Assembly: GCF_004764705.1 (NCBI RefSeq)
Contig: NZ_SHLX01000009.1
Location: 228,524 to 292,523 of the forward strand
Length of the DNA stretch: 64,000 nt
Direction: 5' to 3'
Source of the DNA: Paenibacillus cymbidii
Lineage (GTDB): Bacteria; Bacillota; Bacilli; Paenibacillales; NBRC-103111
The position numbers and the translations under genes are program-made. Position 1 is the first letter of the stretch, and every line of letters starts with the position of its first letter. Below the pieces are notes generated by a model. The model made no database searches. It worked only from the letters and a program-made list of their open reading frames with translations, and was not told the DNA's origin. Positions 9,601 through 17,075 of the stretch are shown piece after piece.

Positions 9601-10018
9601 ACAAGCGGAAGCGTTGGCGATCTTCGGCCGGGAGGGAGTCGATCTGGCGACCCGGTTCGGCAACTTCCAAGCCGGTACGCCGATCGAGGACGCGTTCAAG
9701 CTGTTTCTCAACTACGATGGCAACGGCTCGAAAATCGAAGGGAGCAGCGTGCCGACAAGCTCAACCTTGTCCGATGCGATTGGCTCCTACACCATCGCCG
9801 GAAATGACGGCAAGCAATACGTGCTGTTGTTTAACAAAGATACCGTAACCCGCGCAGTGAATGTAAAGACGGGTTCCACCGGCGATACGTCAGCCGACGT
9901 GTATCGGTTCGATGCCAATACCCGCCTGGCGGCTGCAGGAACGGTGGCATCATCCGACGATGGGACGATTGCGCTGCGGCTTCCCAAACGTTCGGCAACG
10001 TTGCTTGTTATTCCATGA
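6602..10018 (+). CDS. Large secreted GH44 endoglucanase/xyloglucanase with three tandem N-terminal modules
   Basis: A 1138-residue exported enzyme likely to cut beta-1,4-glucan, xyloglucan or mannan. Residues 1-37 are a signal peptide. Three copies of one beta-sandwich module (about 40-180, 228-378, 465-620) share the pattern D(D/E)(A/L), W, HSGS(Q/R)(A/S)I(R/K)F(D/Q/E)PD, GGA.G(G/Q)Q and LYxDD. A Pro/Thr/Ser linker follows the first copy and a Big_2-like Ig domain (about 388-463) precedes the third. The GH44 catalytic domain starts near 632 (VTVDTEAARKPISNNIYGIN) and carries DNEP with E820 as acid/base and ITEYNFG with E986 as nucleophile. It ends with the usual small beta-domain, without dockerin or CBM3. 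ATG with AGGAGGG; a hairpin terminator follows. Confidence 0.88.
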   Translation: MSINKKRSWRRLLSGLLLATMLAAPLGIAPVQPAQAATGELVVYDDALSAEFADYGWAQHNLAETGIVHSGSQAIRFDPDEGQALYFYKDRIINAADYGSLRFWIHGGAGHGQQFTLVLTLGGQAVAEIPSNALLPAGGVAGAWQQVDVPLADYGATGLLDGILIWGAGDQEPLYLDDIAFTVRAPGQSPTPGPTSSPTPSPSGGPTAKPSVSPSSSPAPGDPIEPVEGLYVFDDALADSFTDYSWAQHSLEESETVHTGSRSIRFQPDGDAALYLYSDRIVLTKEYERLKLWVNGGASGGQQVKLVFLSGGQAVAEHSLSDWLPEGIPAEQWALVDIALADLQLPGQLFDGIMLAGTVPGEQAALYVDDMALMAKQVAQAAVVEVRMDKNRFVMLPGEHQTLQSETFLASGDTGIVTEQAEWSTDRPDVLQVEKGRLTALAPGIAKVTATYKGLHAEAYVQVTDVISEPVYADELEEGYRNLSWHDKDFANAEQAHSGMRSIKFEPDGWDGVWIASAAEKALADYYGVRFRLFGGATGGQKLLFHIYEGGTSLGAIDVNRYLPEGGLLPGQWTEITVNMADVGLETGSFDGFILQAATEGNQDAVYIDDIELLRNPNPGQLPEPELPIIGVTVDTEAARKPISNNIYGINYDESHPTDSKLPFPVQRWGGNQTTRYNWELDVANRASDWYFMNYPYETDQPEQLPNGSMADRFIDMVRGDGSNGGAGGNVLLTVPTIGWTPKDRVVRYGFSQQKYGTQTSGAPELRDAGSGVFPGGSLVTGNDPYDTSKPIGPDFVTRWMDHIAQQTAGGVHMYALDNEPEIWHVTHRDVHPNAPTYDELWNKTVQYGTAIKQKDPAAQLFGPVSWGWCAYFYSSADNCADGPDRQAHEGMPFLAWYLKQAQAYEEQTGIRLIDYLDIHYYSQEDGVPSTDESPATAKRRFQALKSLYDDNFVDQSWIQEPIRLIPRMKETIAEQLPGVKLAITEYNFGNGDGITAGLAQAEALAIFGREGVDLATRFGNFQAGTPIEDAFKLFLNYDGNGSKIEGSSVPTSSTLSDAIGSYTIAGNDGKQYVLLFNKDTVTRAVNVKTGSTGDTSADVYRFDANTRLAAAGTVASSDDGTIALRLPKRSATLLVIP

Positions 10019-10750
10019 CGCGTACAAACCGGGCACGCCCTCTAACGGGCGTGCCTTCATTACGCATGCGGGCATATGTGTCATCAGCGTACACATGACA
10101 CTCGTATCCAGGAGGCGGCCAAACCGTTCCGGAGCCCCGTTGCTTGTGCTGCGATAATAAAATTCATCCACGTAAATCTGCTCATTCTCCGGCCACACAT
10201 TGCGATACATGGTACGGATAAAACCGGCCGCACGGTCCAGCATGATCCGCACGGCACGCTGTACGACTTCAGGGGTGCTGTTCCGCTTGTTTTCTTCCTC
10301 GGCATGCTTGTCTGGAAAGAGTTTGCGCAGCACCGCGTCGATCGGCCGGTTGCCCAGTGCAGCCGCGCTAAGCGGATGCGGGCCGTTCTCTTGGCTGAGG
10401 ATGTATCGGATCTTACGAAGCAGGCCAAGCGCCGAACGATAATTGATGGCAAGCTTGGCTGCGAGCCACCGAGCGGAACAAGGCTGGTCGGCGGCGATCA
10501 AGTACATCGCCAGAAACCAGTGCCGCACGGGCAGCTTCGTTCTATGCATGACTGTCCCGGTCGTAACGGAAAACTGCAGCCGACATTCCTTGCACTGCAT
10601 CAGTCCTCGCTTGGGAATGCGGTAGCAGCTTTCGTTTTCGCAGCGCGGACAAAAAACTTCCTGCGGCCAACGTACGCGGAACAAATGCTCGCGGCACGCC
10701 GCTTCGTCCGGAAACAACTTGTTAAATTGCTCCATTATTTCCTGCTTCAT
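9950..10750 (-). CDS. IS1595-type transposase derivative lacking the DDE core, 3' end read-through
   Basis: The N-terminus carries the IS1595-type zinc ribbon (C34-C37 and C53-C56: CPRC...CKEC) followed by SVTTGTVMHRTKLPVRHWF and a helical DNA-binding segment (AKLAINYRSALGLLRKI). Full transposases then have about 150 residues of DDE/ISXO2 domain. Here that is absent, and the chain goes directly to a segment like the family C-terminus (RTMYRNV, YVDEFYYRS, RFGRLLDT). The last 40 or so residues run through the GH44 terminator and antisense to the GH44 end, so they are not native. The start is ATG at 10750 with GGAGG 7 bases upstream. It sits behind a consensus promoter with a LexA-like box. It may be a remnant or a domesticated DNA-binding protein; transposition is unlikely. 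Confidence 0.6.
   Translation of the reverse strand: MKQEIMEQFNKLFPDEAACREHLFRVRWPQEVFCPRCENESCYRIPKRGLMQCKECRLQFSVTTGTVMHRTKLPVRHWFLAMYLIAADQPCSARWLAAKLAINYRSALGLLRKIRYILSQENGPHPLSAAALGNRPIDAVLRKLFPDKHAEEENKRNSTPEVVQRAVRIMLDRAAGFIRTMYRNVWPENEQIYVDEFYYRSTSNGAPERFGRLLDTSVMCTLMTHMPACVMKARPLEGVPGLYASWNNKQRCRTFGKPQRNRPIVG
10032..10055 (+). terminator. Terminator hairpin after the GH44 gene
   Basis: GGCACGCCC and GGGCGTGCC form a perfect 9-bp stem with a 6-base loop 13 bases after the GH44 stop. The following T-run is weak. The opposing truncated transposase-like frame reads straight through it. Confidence 0.65.
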
Positions 10751-10810
10751 AAATACCTCCAATTGCCCCCTAATCTTAAATAAAAACACTGAAGTAGATT
10801 CCATGAATTA

Positions 10811-10822
10811 GAACATGTGTTC
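10811..10822 (-). promoter_or_regulatory. LexA/SOS-like operator (GAAC-N4-GTTC)
   Basis: GAACATGTGTTC matches the core of the Gram-positive SOS box (GAAC, RNRY, GTTC); only the outermost flanking bases differ. It lies just downstream of the -10 element of the promoter at 10834-10862, about 60 bases before the start codon, where a bound repressor would block transcription. Confidence 0.45.
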
Positions 10823-10833
10823 TTATTTTGATT

Positions 10834-10862
10834 ATCATAGTTAAAATTTGGGTTCTTGTCAA
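10834..10862 (-). promoter_or_regulatory. Consensus sigma-A promoter of the transposase-like gene
   Basis: Read on the minus strand: TTGACA (10862-10857), 17-base spacer, TATGAT (10839-10834). The predicted start lies near 10827. A promoter this strong is unusual for a decayed insertion-sequence gene. Confidence 0.75.
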
Positions 10863-10992
10863 GCCTGCTGTCGTGCTCAACAAGGTGCCTCTTCATATAA
10901 TGCGGTTATCAGAGATAATGGCTTACGCAGTGTATCATTGATGGCATTGATAACTGGAGCCGGTCGAGCGTTTTGTTTCGCGCGCCGCTGTT

Positions 10993-11182
10993 TCCGTAGC
11001 GTTATGCATATATGCATGACGATCAGAAAGTTCGTAACTAAATACATATATGCATGTCGTGCAGATATTCCTTTAATGGAGCCATGTAGGTATGACGAAT
11101 AGAAGTCTCGTAACGAACTGCATATATGTACAACGTGCAGAAAGTTCGTAACAAAGTGCATATATGCATAACATGCAGAAAG
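10993..11182. repeat. Five tandem 38-bp units of palindrome family A
   Basis: The core CATATATG recurs at 11007, 11045, 11121 and 11159, and a degenerate copy (CATGTAGG) sits at 11083, giving an exact 38-base period. A unit runs TTCGTAAC, three to five variable bases, TGCATATATGCAT, AACATGCAGAAAG. There are no unique spacers, so this is not CRISPR. The rest of the 582-base gap 10751-11332 holds the promoter described above, a minus-strand terminator and no gene. Short frames through the array are artefacts of the repeat. Confidence 0.85.
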
Positions 11183-11282
11183 AAGGGCGGCGAGATATAC
11201 ACGCCTCAACAATTCCATGTGTTAAAGCATTAGTGTGGGAGGGAATAGCGAGAAGGGGGAAGCAAGGAGAGAAGGCGGCACT

Positions 11283-11319
11283 AAAAAACGGACTGAAGGG
11301 GCCACCCCTGTCAGTCCGT
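11283..11319 (-). terminator. Terminator of the DUF3900-like gene
   Basis: On the minus strand ACGGACTGA pairs with TCAGTCCGT (with additional GGGG/CCCC pairing inside) and is followed by six T. It lies 14 bases past the stop codon at 11333. Confidence 0.8.
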
Positions 11320-11332
11320 CTCTACATACAAG

Positions 11333-12634
11333 TTAAAAAGAGTCCTCTCTTCGCCGTTTCGCCAATGAGCGGATCCGGCCTGCCACTTGCTCGAGTTCCT
11401 CCGGCTGGAGCAATTCCACCGGAGATACGCCTTTGTCGAACTGGAAAGCGTCGCCGACGATTACGACCGCATACTGGTCGCCGATCCGGGCAAGATGGAC
11501 ACGGTCGCCGTAGTCGGCCATTTTGCCGCGGACGACGACATGGTCGAGCTTCAGCTTCAGCTCCAATTCCGGCTGCAGCTCAACCAATTGTGCGGTCGCT
11601 TCGGCTACCCGCTCGTGTGTCCATTCTTCCTGCAGCCCGCGCTTGTCGCTGTACGCCCAACGCTCCAGTCGTTCGTCCGCAGGTCCACGAGCGTTACCGG
11701 GCAACGAAGGAGCGGCAGACTGCGCATAAAGCGGCGGCTGCCCATTATTGATATAACCGTCGTCAGCCTGGCTTCCGGTTGTTTCGCTCCATTCGCTATA
11801 ACCGGAATGCGATGCTGCACCGATCTCTTCATCGGCAGGGCCGTTGTAAGGAGCGGAGACAGGAACGGGACTCGCATCCTGAGCCGCCGGCGCCTGAATG
11901 GGCGGCCAAGCGGCAGCTTCTCCGCCGGATTCCGCCACATACTGCTGCACCATACCGAGCACCCGCTCGCTGACAATTTCGGGCATTGACTTTTCATACG
12001 AGACATAGCGCAAAAAGTCTTCGAAGTAACGAGCATGCGACGCTTGATGAATTTTCAGTTCCCATTCGTCCCGCATGCCTTCTTCCGGCATGTTTGGGTA
12101 CTGGATCGATTTGATGTTGCGGGCGCTGATGGCCATTTCGACGCGGGAGATCAAGCTGCGCTCGTCGGAGACGCGGGCGATTTTGGACTCGAAATCGCAT
12201 TTCAGCACAAAAACGAACGGCTCGTCGAAATACCGGGTCAACATGGCACTGGCCACAATCAGCGCGCCGCCCCTGACCGCGCTTGTGTCCACATACATCC
12301 GTGCCAACTCGTCGCCCGCTTCCTGGAACGATTCTTTGCCGTGAGCGGTGCGCAGACGTTGGAACAAATTATAGTTGGGATTGCTCGCCAACTCCTGGCC
12401 CGGCTCCGCCATAAAACGGCCGATTTTCGTCGGGGCGTTTTCGCTGGCGGCATTCAACTCCGCTTTTCGCTTGCCGATTCGCGCGAATTCGCCGTCAAGG
12501 AACGATTTGATTTCGCTTTCCTCATAGTCGTCGCGGTCCAATGTCTGGTAATGTTTGTATCGTTTGGCCGTTTCCGGCTCCCGTTCCTCGGTCGGAATGA
12601 CGAAGAAGGAAAGATATTGAATGGTAAAATCCAT
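11333..12634 (-). CDS. Conserved Bacillales protein, DUF3900-like, function unknown
   Basis: A soluble protein of about 433 residues with no signal peptide or membrane segment. The first 220 residues (MDFTIQYLSFFVI, RYKHYQTLDRDDYEES, GGALIVASAML, FVFVLKCDFESKIARVSDE) resemble the DUF3900 family as I remember it; a search would be needed to confirm. A Pro/Ala/Gly-rich, low-complexity stretch (about 240-320) then separates it from an acidic C-terminal domain (ELELKLKLDHVVVRGKMADYGDRVHLARI). The ATG at 12634 has GGGGTG eight bases upstream; a GTG three codons earlier has no good site. It is a single gene with its own terminator. No function can be assigned. Confidence 0.7.
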   Translation of the reverse strand: MDFTIQYLSFFVIPTEEREPETAKRYKHYQTLDRDDYEESEIKSFLDGEFARIGKRKAELNAASENAPTKIGRFMAEPGQELASNPNYNLFQRLRTAHGKESFQEAGDELARMYVDTSAVRGGALIVASAMLTRYFDEPFVFVLKCDFESKIARVSDERSLISRVEMAISARNIKSIQYPNMPEEGMRDEWELKIHQASHARYFEDFLRYVSYEKSMPEIVSERVLGMVQQYVAESGGEAAAWPPIQAPAAQDASPVPVSAPYNGPADEEIGAASHSGYSEWSETTGSQADDGYINNGQPPLYAQSAAPSLPGNARGPADERLERWAYSDKRGLQEEWTHERVAEATAQLVELQPELELKLKLDHVVVRGKMADYGDRVHLARIGDQYAVVIVGDAFQFDKGVSPVELLQPEELEQVAGRIRSLAKRRREDSF

Positions 12635-12738
12635 GGTCGGCACCCCGGCAGTTCATGACGTCAATAAACAACATCCTTAACTGTACCATAGAGGAATCGG
12701 AGTAGGGAAGGGGGCGCCGCGGCGAGCCGGAGGCCGCT

Positions 12739-13692
12739 TCACGCTTTTTGCCGCGGCCGCAACGAGGAAAACACGAGGTTCATTCCGTTCAACACGAGGA
12801 AGAACAAAATTTCGCTCATGATGTTCCACACCCGTGCGATGACAGATATTTGCAGCGCGGTAGTCGTATCCATTTGATAGGAAAGAAAATACACCAGAAA
12901 TCCTTCCCGCACCCCGAGTCCGCCCGGAAGCGGGCTGAGCATGCCGAGCAGCCATGCGGCAGCGAAAGTGCCTGCGGCAAAAAACACGTTGACATGAAAA
13001 ACGCCAAAGCTGCGAAGCAGCAGCCAAAAGGCGACGCCCATCACGAAATGACTGGCGAGAAAGCAGCCGAGGTACAGAAAGAACCGGTTGCGCGGCATCG
13101 CGACTTCCAAGGCGCTTAAGCTTGAAGTAAACCGCTTGAGCGGAAACTTGCCGAGGAGCGTTCGCAAGCCTTTGCCGAAAGCGGCAAACAGCGGGGTATA
13201 AAACACGAAAAAAACGAGCAGCAAGCCGGCGATCAGCACGACGACCGGCCACGAAGCCATCCCGGCATCGACGATCACAACGAGCGAATAAAGGAAGGCG
13301 GCAAGGATGAGCAGCACATTTTCGTACAGCAGCGCCGTCGTCTGAGAGGCCAGCGAAACGCCGTGCCGACTGGCCAGCACGACACGTCCGGCGTAGTTCC
13401 AGATGCCGCCCGGGATATATTTGGCGAATTGCGAGTTGATGAAGACGGTGAGCCCTTGCCGCATCGTCAGCTGCCGTCCGGTGTCATTCAAAATGAGCAC
13501 CCAAATGCCGGCCTGCAGCGACAGAAAGATGGTGAAAAGCGCCAGCGAGCTATAGAACAAGTAGCCCGTATGCTTCAAGTAGTCGAGGAGTTCGACAAAC
13601 TTGAGCGGCAAATTGGCCGCGACAAAATAGACCACGATACCGGCGATGAGGAGTTGAATCAGAACGGGCAGCGCTTTTTTCCACGAAAACAT
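12739..13692 (-). CDS. MprF/UPF0104-type integral membrane protein
   Basis: About 317 residues with seven or eight hydrophobic segments. The N-terminal part (KKALPVLIQLLIAGIVVYFVA), FAKYIPGGIWNYAGRV and PLPGGLGVREGF are typical of the lysylphosphatidylglycerol synthase transmembrane family (UPF0104), members of which flip or supply lipids or sit beside glycosyltransferases. The catalytic, tRNA-dependent domain of MprF is absent. The start is ATG at 13692 with AGGAGG ten bases upstream; an in-frame earlier start at 13749 has no such site. The 3' end at 12739 has no clear terminator. Its role is unknown: membrane lipid translocation is the likeliest. Confidence 0.8.
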   Translation of the reverse strand: MFSWKKALPVLIQLLIAGIVVYFVAANLPLKFVELLDYLKHTGYLFYSSLALFTIFLSLQAGIWVLILNDTGRQLTMRQGLTVFINSQFAKYIPGGIWNYAGRVVLASRHGVSLASQTTALLYENVLLILAAFLYSLVVIVDAGMASWPVVVLIAGLLLVFFVFYTPLFAAFGKGLRTLLGKFPLKRFTSSLSALEVAMPRNRFFLYLGCFLASHFVMGVAFWLLLRSFGVFHVNVFFAAGTFAAAWLLGMLSPLPGGLGVREGFLVYFLSYQMDTTTALQISVIARVWNIMSEILFFLVLNGMNLVFSSLRPRQKA

Positions 13693-13758
13693 CCGTATCG
13701 TCGCCTCCTTCCTATTCAGTATATCTTTTCCGGCGGAAGGGTTACACATACGGGCAAC

Positions 13759-13790
13759 AAAAAGAGCCTGAGGCGCATGGCCTGAGGCTC
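13759..13790 (-). terminator. Terminator of the 13841-14809 gene
   Basis: On the minus strand an 11-bp stem with one mismatch (GAGCCT..AGGC / GCCT..AGGCTC), a 5-base loop and five T. It lies 50 bases after the stop codon. Confidence 0.75.
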
Positions 13791-13840
13791 GTGTCGTGTC
13801 GATCGGAAACGCGATTGTCGTTACTTCCCGTTGCTGATCG

Positions 13841-14809
13841 TTATACCCACCACATATCGCCGAGCGGTTCGCGGATCAGCACTTGCTGCAGGTTCGCTAC
13901 CGCCTTGGAGAAGCCTTCGTTGACCGACATCAAACCGTCCTCGTGTTCGATGCTGACGACGTAGTCATATCCGACGAGACGCAACGCGCTGATAATGTCG
14001 GCCCACGTCTTCAAGTCGTGGCCAAAGCCGACGGAGCGGAACTGCCAGGCGCGGTCAAGCATGTTGGCGTATGACTGCATGTCTGTCAAGCCGTAGCGGT
14101 TGACGTTGATCGGATCGATCGACGTATCCTTCGCGTGGAAGTGATGGATCGCTCCGGCGCGGCCGAGAATTTGCACGGCTTGCACCGGGTCGATGCCTTG
14201 CCACCACATGTGGCTCGGGTCGAGGTTGGCGCCGATAACGTCGCCTGCCGCTTCGCGCAGTCGGAGCAGCGTCGCCGGCGTATGTACGGAGAAGCCGCCG
14301 TGCAGCTCCAAGCCGAATTTGACGCCGCGCGCTGCAGCGAATTTGCCGGCTTCGGTCCAGTACGGAATGACTTTGTTCGCCCATTGCCAGTCGAGTATTT
14401 CCTGGTAATCGTTCGGCCAAGGCGCTACCGGCCAGTTCGGATACTTGGCGTCCTCATGGTCGCCCGGGCAGCCGGAGAACGTGTTGACGACCGGTACGCC
14501 GAGGCGCTGCGCCAGCTCGACGGTGATGTTGATCGTCTCCTGCGCTTCCTTGGCGATATGCTTCTGCGGATGAAGCGGGTTGTTATGGCAGCTCAGCGCG
14601 CTGATCGTCAGACCGCGGGACTCGATCGCCTGCTGAAACGCTTTCAGCTTGCCGGCGTCGGCGAGCAGCTCCGCCGGTTTGCAATGCGCGTCGCCGGGCC
14701 AGCCGCCGGTGCCGATCTCGACGGCGTCAAGTCCTTTGGATGCAATGTAATCGAGCGCTTCTTCGAGAGATTGTTGTCCGAACAAGACGGTAAAAACGCC
14801 TAATTTCAT
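13841..14809 (-). CDS. Sugar phosphate isomerase/epimerase-type TIM-barrel protein
   Basis: A 322-residue xylose-isomerase-like TIM barrel (AP endonuclease 2 fold). Metal-site segments are visible: VEIGTGGWPGD, SALSCHNNPLHP, VVNTFSGCPGDHED, FGLELHGGF, GANLDPSHMWWQG, HHFHAKDT and VSIEHEDGLM. Members isomerise or epimerise sugars such as inosose, tagatose or keto-sugars using a divalent metal. The ATG at 14809 has GGAGGTG seven bases upstream. A TATAAT box lies in the short gap to the preceding acyltransferase gene and a terminator follows, so it is probably its own unit rather than the end of the dlt-like operon. The substrate is unknown. Confidence 0.85.
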   Translation of the reverse strand: MKLGVFTVLFGQQSLEEALDYIASKGLDAVEIGTGGWPGDAHCKPAELLADAGKLKAFQQAIESRGLTISALSCHNNPLHPQKHIAKEAQETINITVELAQRLGVPVVNTFSGCPGDHEDAKYPNWPVAPWPNDYQEILDWQWANKVIPYWTEAGKFAAARGVKFGLELHGGFSVHTPATLLRLREAAGDVIGANLDPSHMWWQGIDPVQAVQILGRAGAIHHFHAKDTSIDPINVNRYGLTDMQSYANMLDRAWQFRSVGFGHDLKTWADIISALRLVGYDYVVSIEHEDGLMSVNEGFSKAVANLQQVLIREPLGDMWWV

Positions 14810-14848
14810 GAATGGCACCTCCGAATTGGGTTTCCTTTTCCAAACTCG

Positions 14849-14877
14849 ATTATATCATGCCCCATCTTCAAAATGAA
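14849..14877 (-). promoter_or_regulatory. Candidate promoter of the isomerase/epimerase gene
   Basis: TATAAT (14854-14849) on the minus strand with TTCATT 17 bases upstream. The -10 is perfect and the -35 poor; the -35 lies within the end of the acyltransferase gene. Confidence 0.45.
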
Positions 14878-16022
14878 GGCAAATGGAACAAGCCCCGGTA
14901 CACCTTCAGCACCGTTTCCGGCGCTCCCCCGTAAACGATAATCGCCGAGGTGACGAACGCCTGGGTGAGCGCGATGCGAAACCAATAGTAGGCGCGCGAC
15001 ACTTTCTTTTTGTTCACGGTCGTCTTTTGCAGCAGGTTCTCGCCGGCCAGCAGCAAGCCGTGGTAGACGCCCCAGGCGATGTACGGCCACGTGAAGCCGT
15101 GCCAAATGCCGATCAGCGTCATGACAAGCAGCGACAAGCCGGCGCCTTCGACCCGCGTCAGCGCGCGTCGCGAGAAGAACATGAAGATATGGTCGCGGAA
15201 CCAGTCCCCTAGCGTGGCGTGCCAGTTGCGCCAATATTGGGTCAGGGTAGGGGAGAGGAACGGCTTCTTGAAGTTTTCCGGGATCGTATAGCCGAACAGA
15301 CGGCCCATGCCGACGGCAATGTCGGAGTAGCCGGAGAAGTCGAAATAGATCAGCGCATAAAACCAGATCATCAGGAACAACGACTCGTGCGTATGCAGCT
15401 CCCGGCCCATGACGTGGTCGAAGACGGAGGTCATCCAGGCGACGAGCACGATTTTTTTGAACATGCCGAGGATGATGCGTTTGATCCCCATTTCGAAAGC
15501 GGCTGCATCGACGGCGTACGGCTTTTTCGCATCGGCGATGAAGTCGCGGAATTTCAGGATCGGCCCTGATGTAAACGTCGGCACAAACAGCACGTAGTTG
15601 GCATAATCGATCAGTTTGCACTGCCCGTCACGCCCGATGAAGTAGGCGAAATAAAGCGCGTCGATCACTTTCAGCACGTTGTAAATGAGGCCGAGCGTAA
15701 TGACGGCTTCGAACAGCGGATGATGCAGTTCGCCCATGACGAACAGCCGCAGCACCGACACGGCGGCAACGTTCAGCGCGATAAACAGCACGAACCACAT
15801 GCGGCGCATCGACGGGACGCGGCACAGAAAACTATAGGCGATATAATTGAGCAGCGTATAAGCCGCGTAAAAGAGCGCCAGCTTCTCGCTGAACACGTAC
15901 AGGAAGCCGAGGTTGAACGCGAGCAGCAGCACGCGTTTGTTAGCCGGCCACCGGCGCGTCAGCATCAGCGCCGCCACCATCGCCGCCATCGCGACGACGG
16001 CGTTCATGTTTAAATACCACAT
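14868..16022 (-). CDS. DltB-like membrane-bound O-acyltransferase (MBOAT)
   Basis: A 384-residue protein with about ten hydrophobic segments, as in DltB and AlgI. It shows PTFTSGPILKFRDF, GYSDIAVGMGRLFGY, NFKKPFLSPTLTQYWRNWHATLGDW and the invariant MBOAT histidine in LIGIWHGFTWPY. In the dlt system DltB moves a carrier-bound aminoacyl group across the membrane. The ATG at 16022 has GAGGGG nine bases upstream and follows the DltX-like stop codon by three bases. It is the last gene of the minus-strand operon with carrier protein, ligase and DltD-like genes, which makes aminoacyl transfer more likely than acetylation, though that is inference. Confidence 0.88.
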   Translation of the reverse strand: MWYLNMNAVVAMAAMVAALMLTRRWPANKRVLLLAFNLGFLYVFSEKLALFYAAYTLLNYIAYSFLCRVPSMRRMWFVLFIALNVAAVSVLRLFVMGELHHPLFEAVITLGLIYNVLKVIDALYFAYFIGRDGQCKLIDYANYVLFVPTFTSGPILKFRDFIADAKKPYAVDAAAFEMGIKRIILGMFKKIVLVAWMTSVFDHVMGRELHTHESLFLMIWFYALIYFDFSGYSDIAVGMGRLFGYTIPENFKKPFLSPTLTQYWRNWHATLGDWFRDHIFMFFSRRALTRVEGAGLSLLVMTLIGIWHGFTWPYIAWGVYHGLLLAGENLLQKTTVNKKKVSRAYYWFRIALTQAFVTSAIIVYGGAPETVLKVYRGLFHLPSF

Positions 16023-16025
16023 CGT

Positions 16026-16136
16026 CTAAAACCCCTCGTAAATGAACAAGCCCTTGCCCGTAAAATAAGCCAGCACAAACAACAGCATGACGAGATAGAT
16101 CAAGGCTTCGCCGAACTTGCGAAAGAATTGAGCCAC
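16026..16136 (-). CDS. DltX-like 36-residue membrane peptide
   Basis: A small frame with start GTG at 16136 and GGAGG seven bases upstream; stop TAG at 16028-16026, three bases before the acyltransferase ATG. It has a polar N-terminus (MAQFFRKFGE), one membrane helix (ALIYLVMLLFVLAYF) and the C-terminus GLFIYEGF. DltX peptides of dlt operons are of similar size, have one helix and end in a conserved FIY-x-x-F motif that contacts DltB; the match and the position next to the MBOAT gene are the case for this call. It overlaps the end of the DltD-like gene by 37 bases. It is too short for most gene finders. Confidence 0.72.
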   Translation of the reverse strand: MAQFFRKFGEALIYLVMLLFVLAYFTGKGLFIYEGF

Positions 16137-17020
16137 GCGTCCACCTCCCGGGTGAAAATCGGCGCCCCGTCATGGCGGTTCAAGTGGACGAGGTCGTGAA
16201 ACAGCTTCGGATCGTAGCGGTCCATCACGTCGAAAACAGGCACGTTGCCGGCGGCGAGAATGCGGTTCGCTTCATCTTTCAGCGCAGGCATGTACGGAGG
16301 AAGCGGATACGCCTTGTTCCACGGCATCCAGACGACCTTCAGATGCAAATCGTGCGCCGCGGCATACTTCACGACCCATTCAAGCGCATCCAGATTGCCG
16401 CGGAAATCTTCCGTCGTCATCCAGCCGAACCGCTTGTCGTAGTCATCCCATTTGTCCTTCAGCCACTGATCGGACTGGTTGCCGTAGTAGAGCTCCTTGT
16501 CGATCCAGCGCGGCTCGTACGCGAGCAGCTTGTTGCGGTTCAACTCGACGACGCCGGCATACAGATTGCGGGCAAACTCCTTGCCGGAATCGCGGAAATA
16601 ATCCCGGTATGCGTAGATGTACGGTTGGTACCACTTCTTGTGCCACTGGTAGGTCGGATCGGTTTCCATAGCGTCCATCATCGTATGGACGTCGATGCCG
16701 ACGACCAACTCGCCTTCGACATGGTACCACGGGTGGGCAAGAATTTGCTTCAGGTCGGTGATTTTGCCGTAGGAGAGGCCGAACTCGGTCAGCTTGTGGG
16801 TCGACTGCTCTTCGATGTAGGAAGCCGTCACCGCGGAATTGCCGAAAAAAACCGGCCCCGTATCCTGCCAGTTGTGATGAAACAACGTTTTCGTAAAGTC
16901 GTTTTTGTAAAAGCGCCGCGAATGCGCCATCGGATCCCACCGCGAAATCAGCAGGTCCGACAGCACGAACAGCAGCAAGAGGAGCAGGATGAAGCTGTTT
17001 TTGCGGATAAAGGAAAACAA
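16100..17020 (-). CDS. DltD-like SGNH-family membrane-anchored protein
   Basis: A 306-residue protein with one N-terminal membrane anchor (SFILLLLLLFVLSDLLI) and an extracellular domain. VFFGNSAVTASY has the position of the SGNH nucleophile (S62), and DLVHLNRHDG near the C-terminus supplies D276 and H279, as in DltD (S...D-x-x-H). DltD transfers the aminoacyl group to the polymer on the outer face. The start is TTG at 17020; an in-frame stop lies three codons upstream and the next Met is after the anchor, so no better start exists. The ribosome site is weak. The gene lies 55 bases after the ligase. Overall similarity to true DltD looks low, so the acceptor may differ. Confidence 0.75.
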   Translation of the reverse strand: MFSFIRKNSFILLLLLLFVLSDLLISRWDPMAHSRRFYKNDFTKTLFHHNWQDTGPVFFGNSAVTASYIEEQSTHKLTEFGLSYGKITDLKQILAHPWYHVEGELVVGIDVHTMMDAMETDPTYQWHKKWYQPYIYAYRDYFRDSGKEFARNLYAGVVELNRNKLLAYEPRWIDKELYYGNQSDQWLKDKWDDYDKRFGWMTTEDFRGNLDALEWVVKYAAAHDLHLKVVWMPWNKAYPLPPYMPALKDEANRILAAGNVPVFDVMDRYDPKLFHDLVHLNRHDGAPIFTREVDAWLNSFASSAKP

Positions 17021-17075
17021 GGGCGTTCACCACTTTTGGGCGTGTCTGGAAACTCCGGAAACAGCAGATTTGGCT

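Noticed and set aside
10993..11182. CRISPR-like periodicity of 38 bases
   Set aside because: The whole 38-base unit repeats; there are no unique spacers between conserved repeats and no cas genes nearby.
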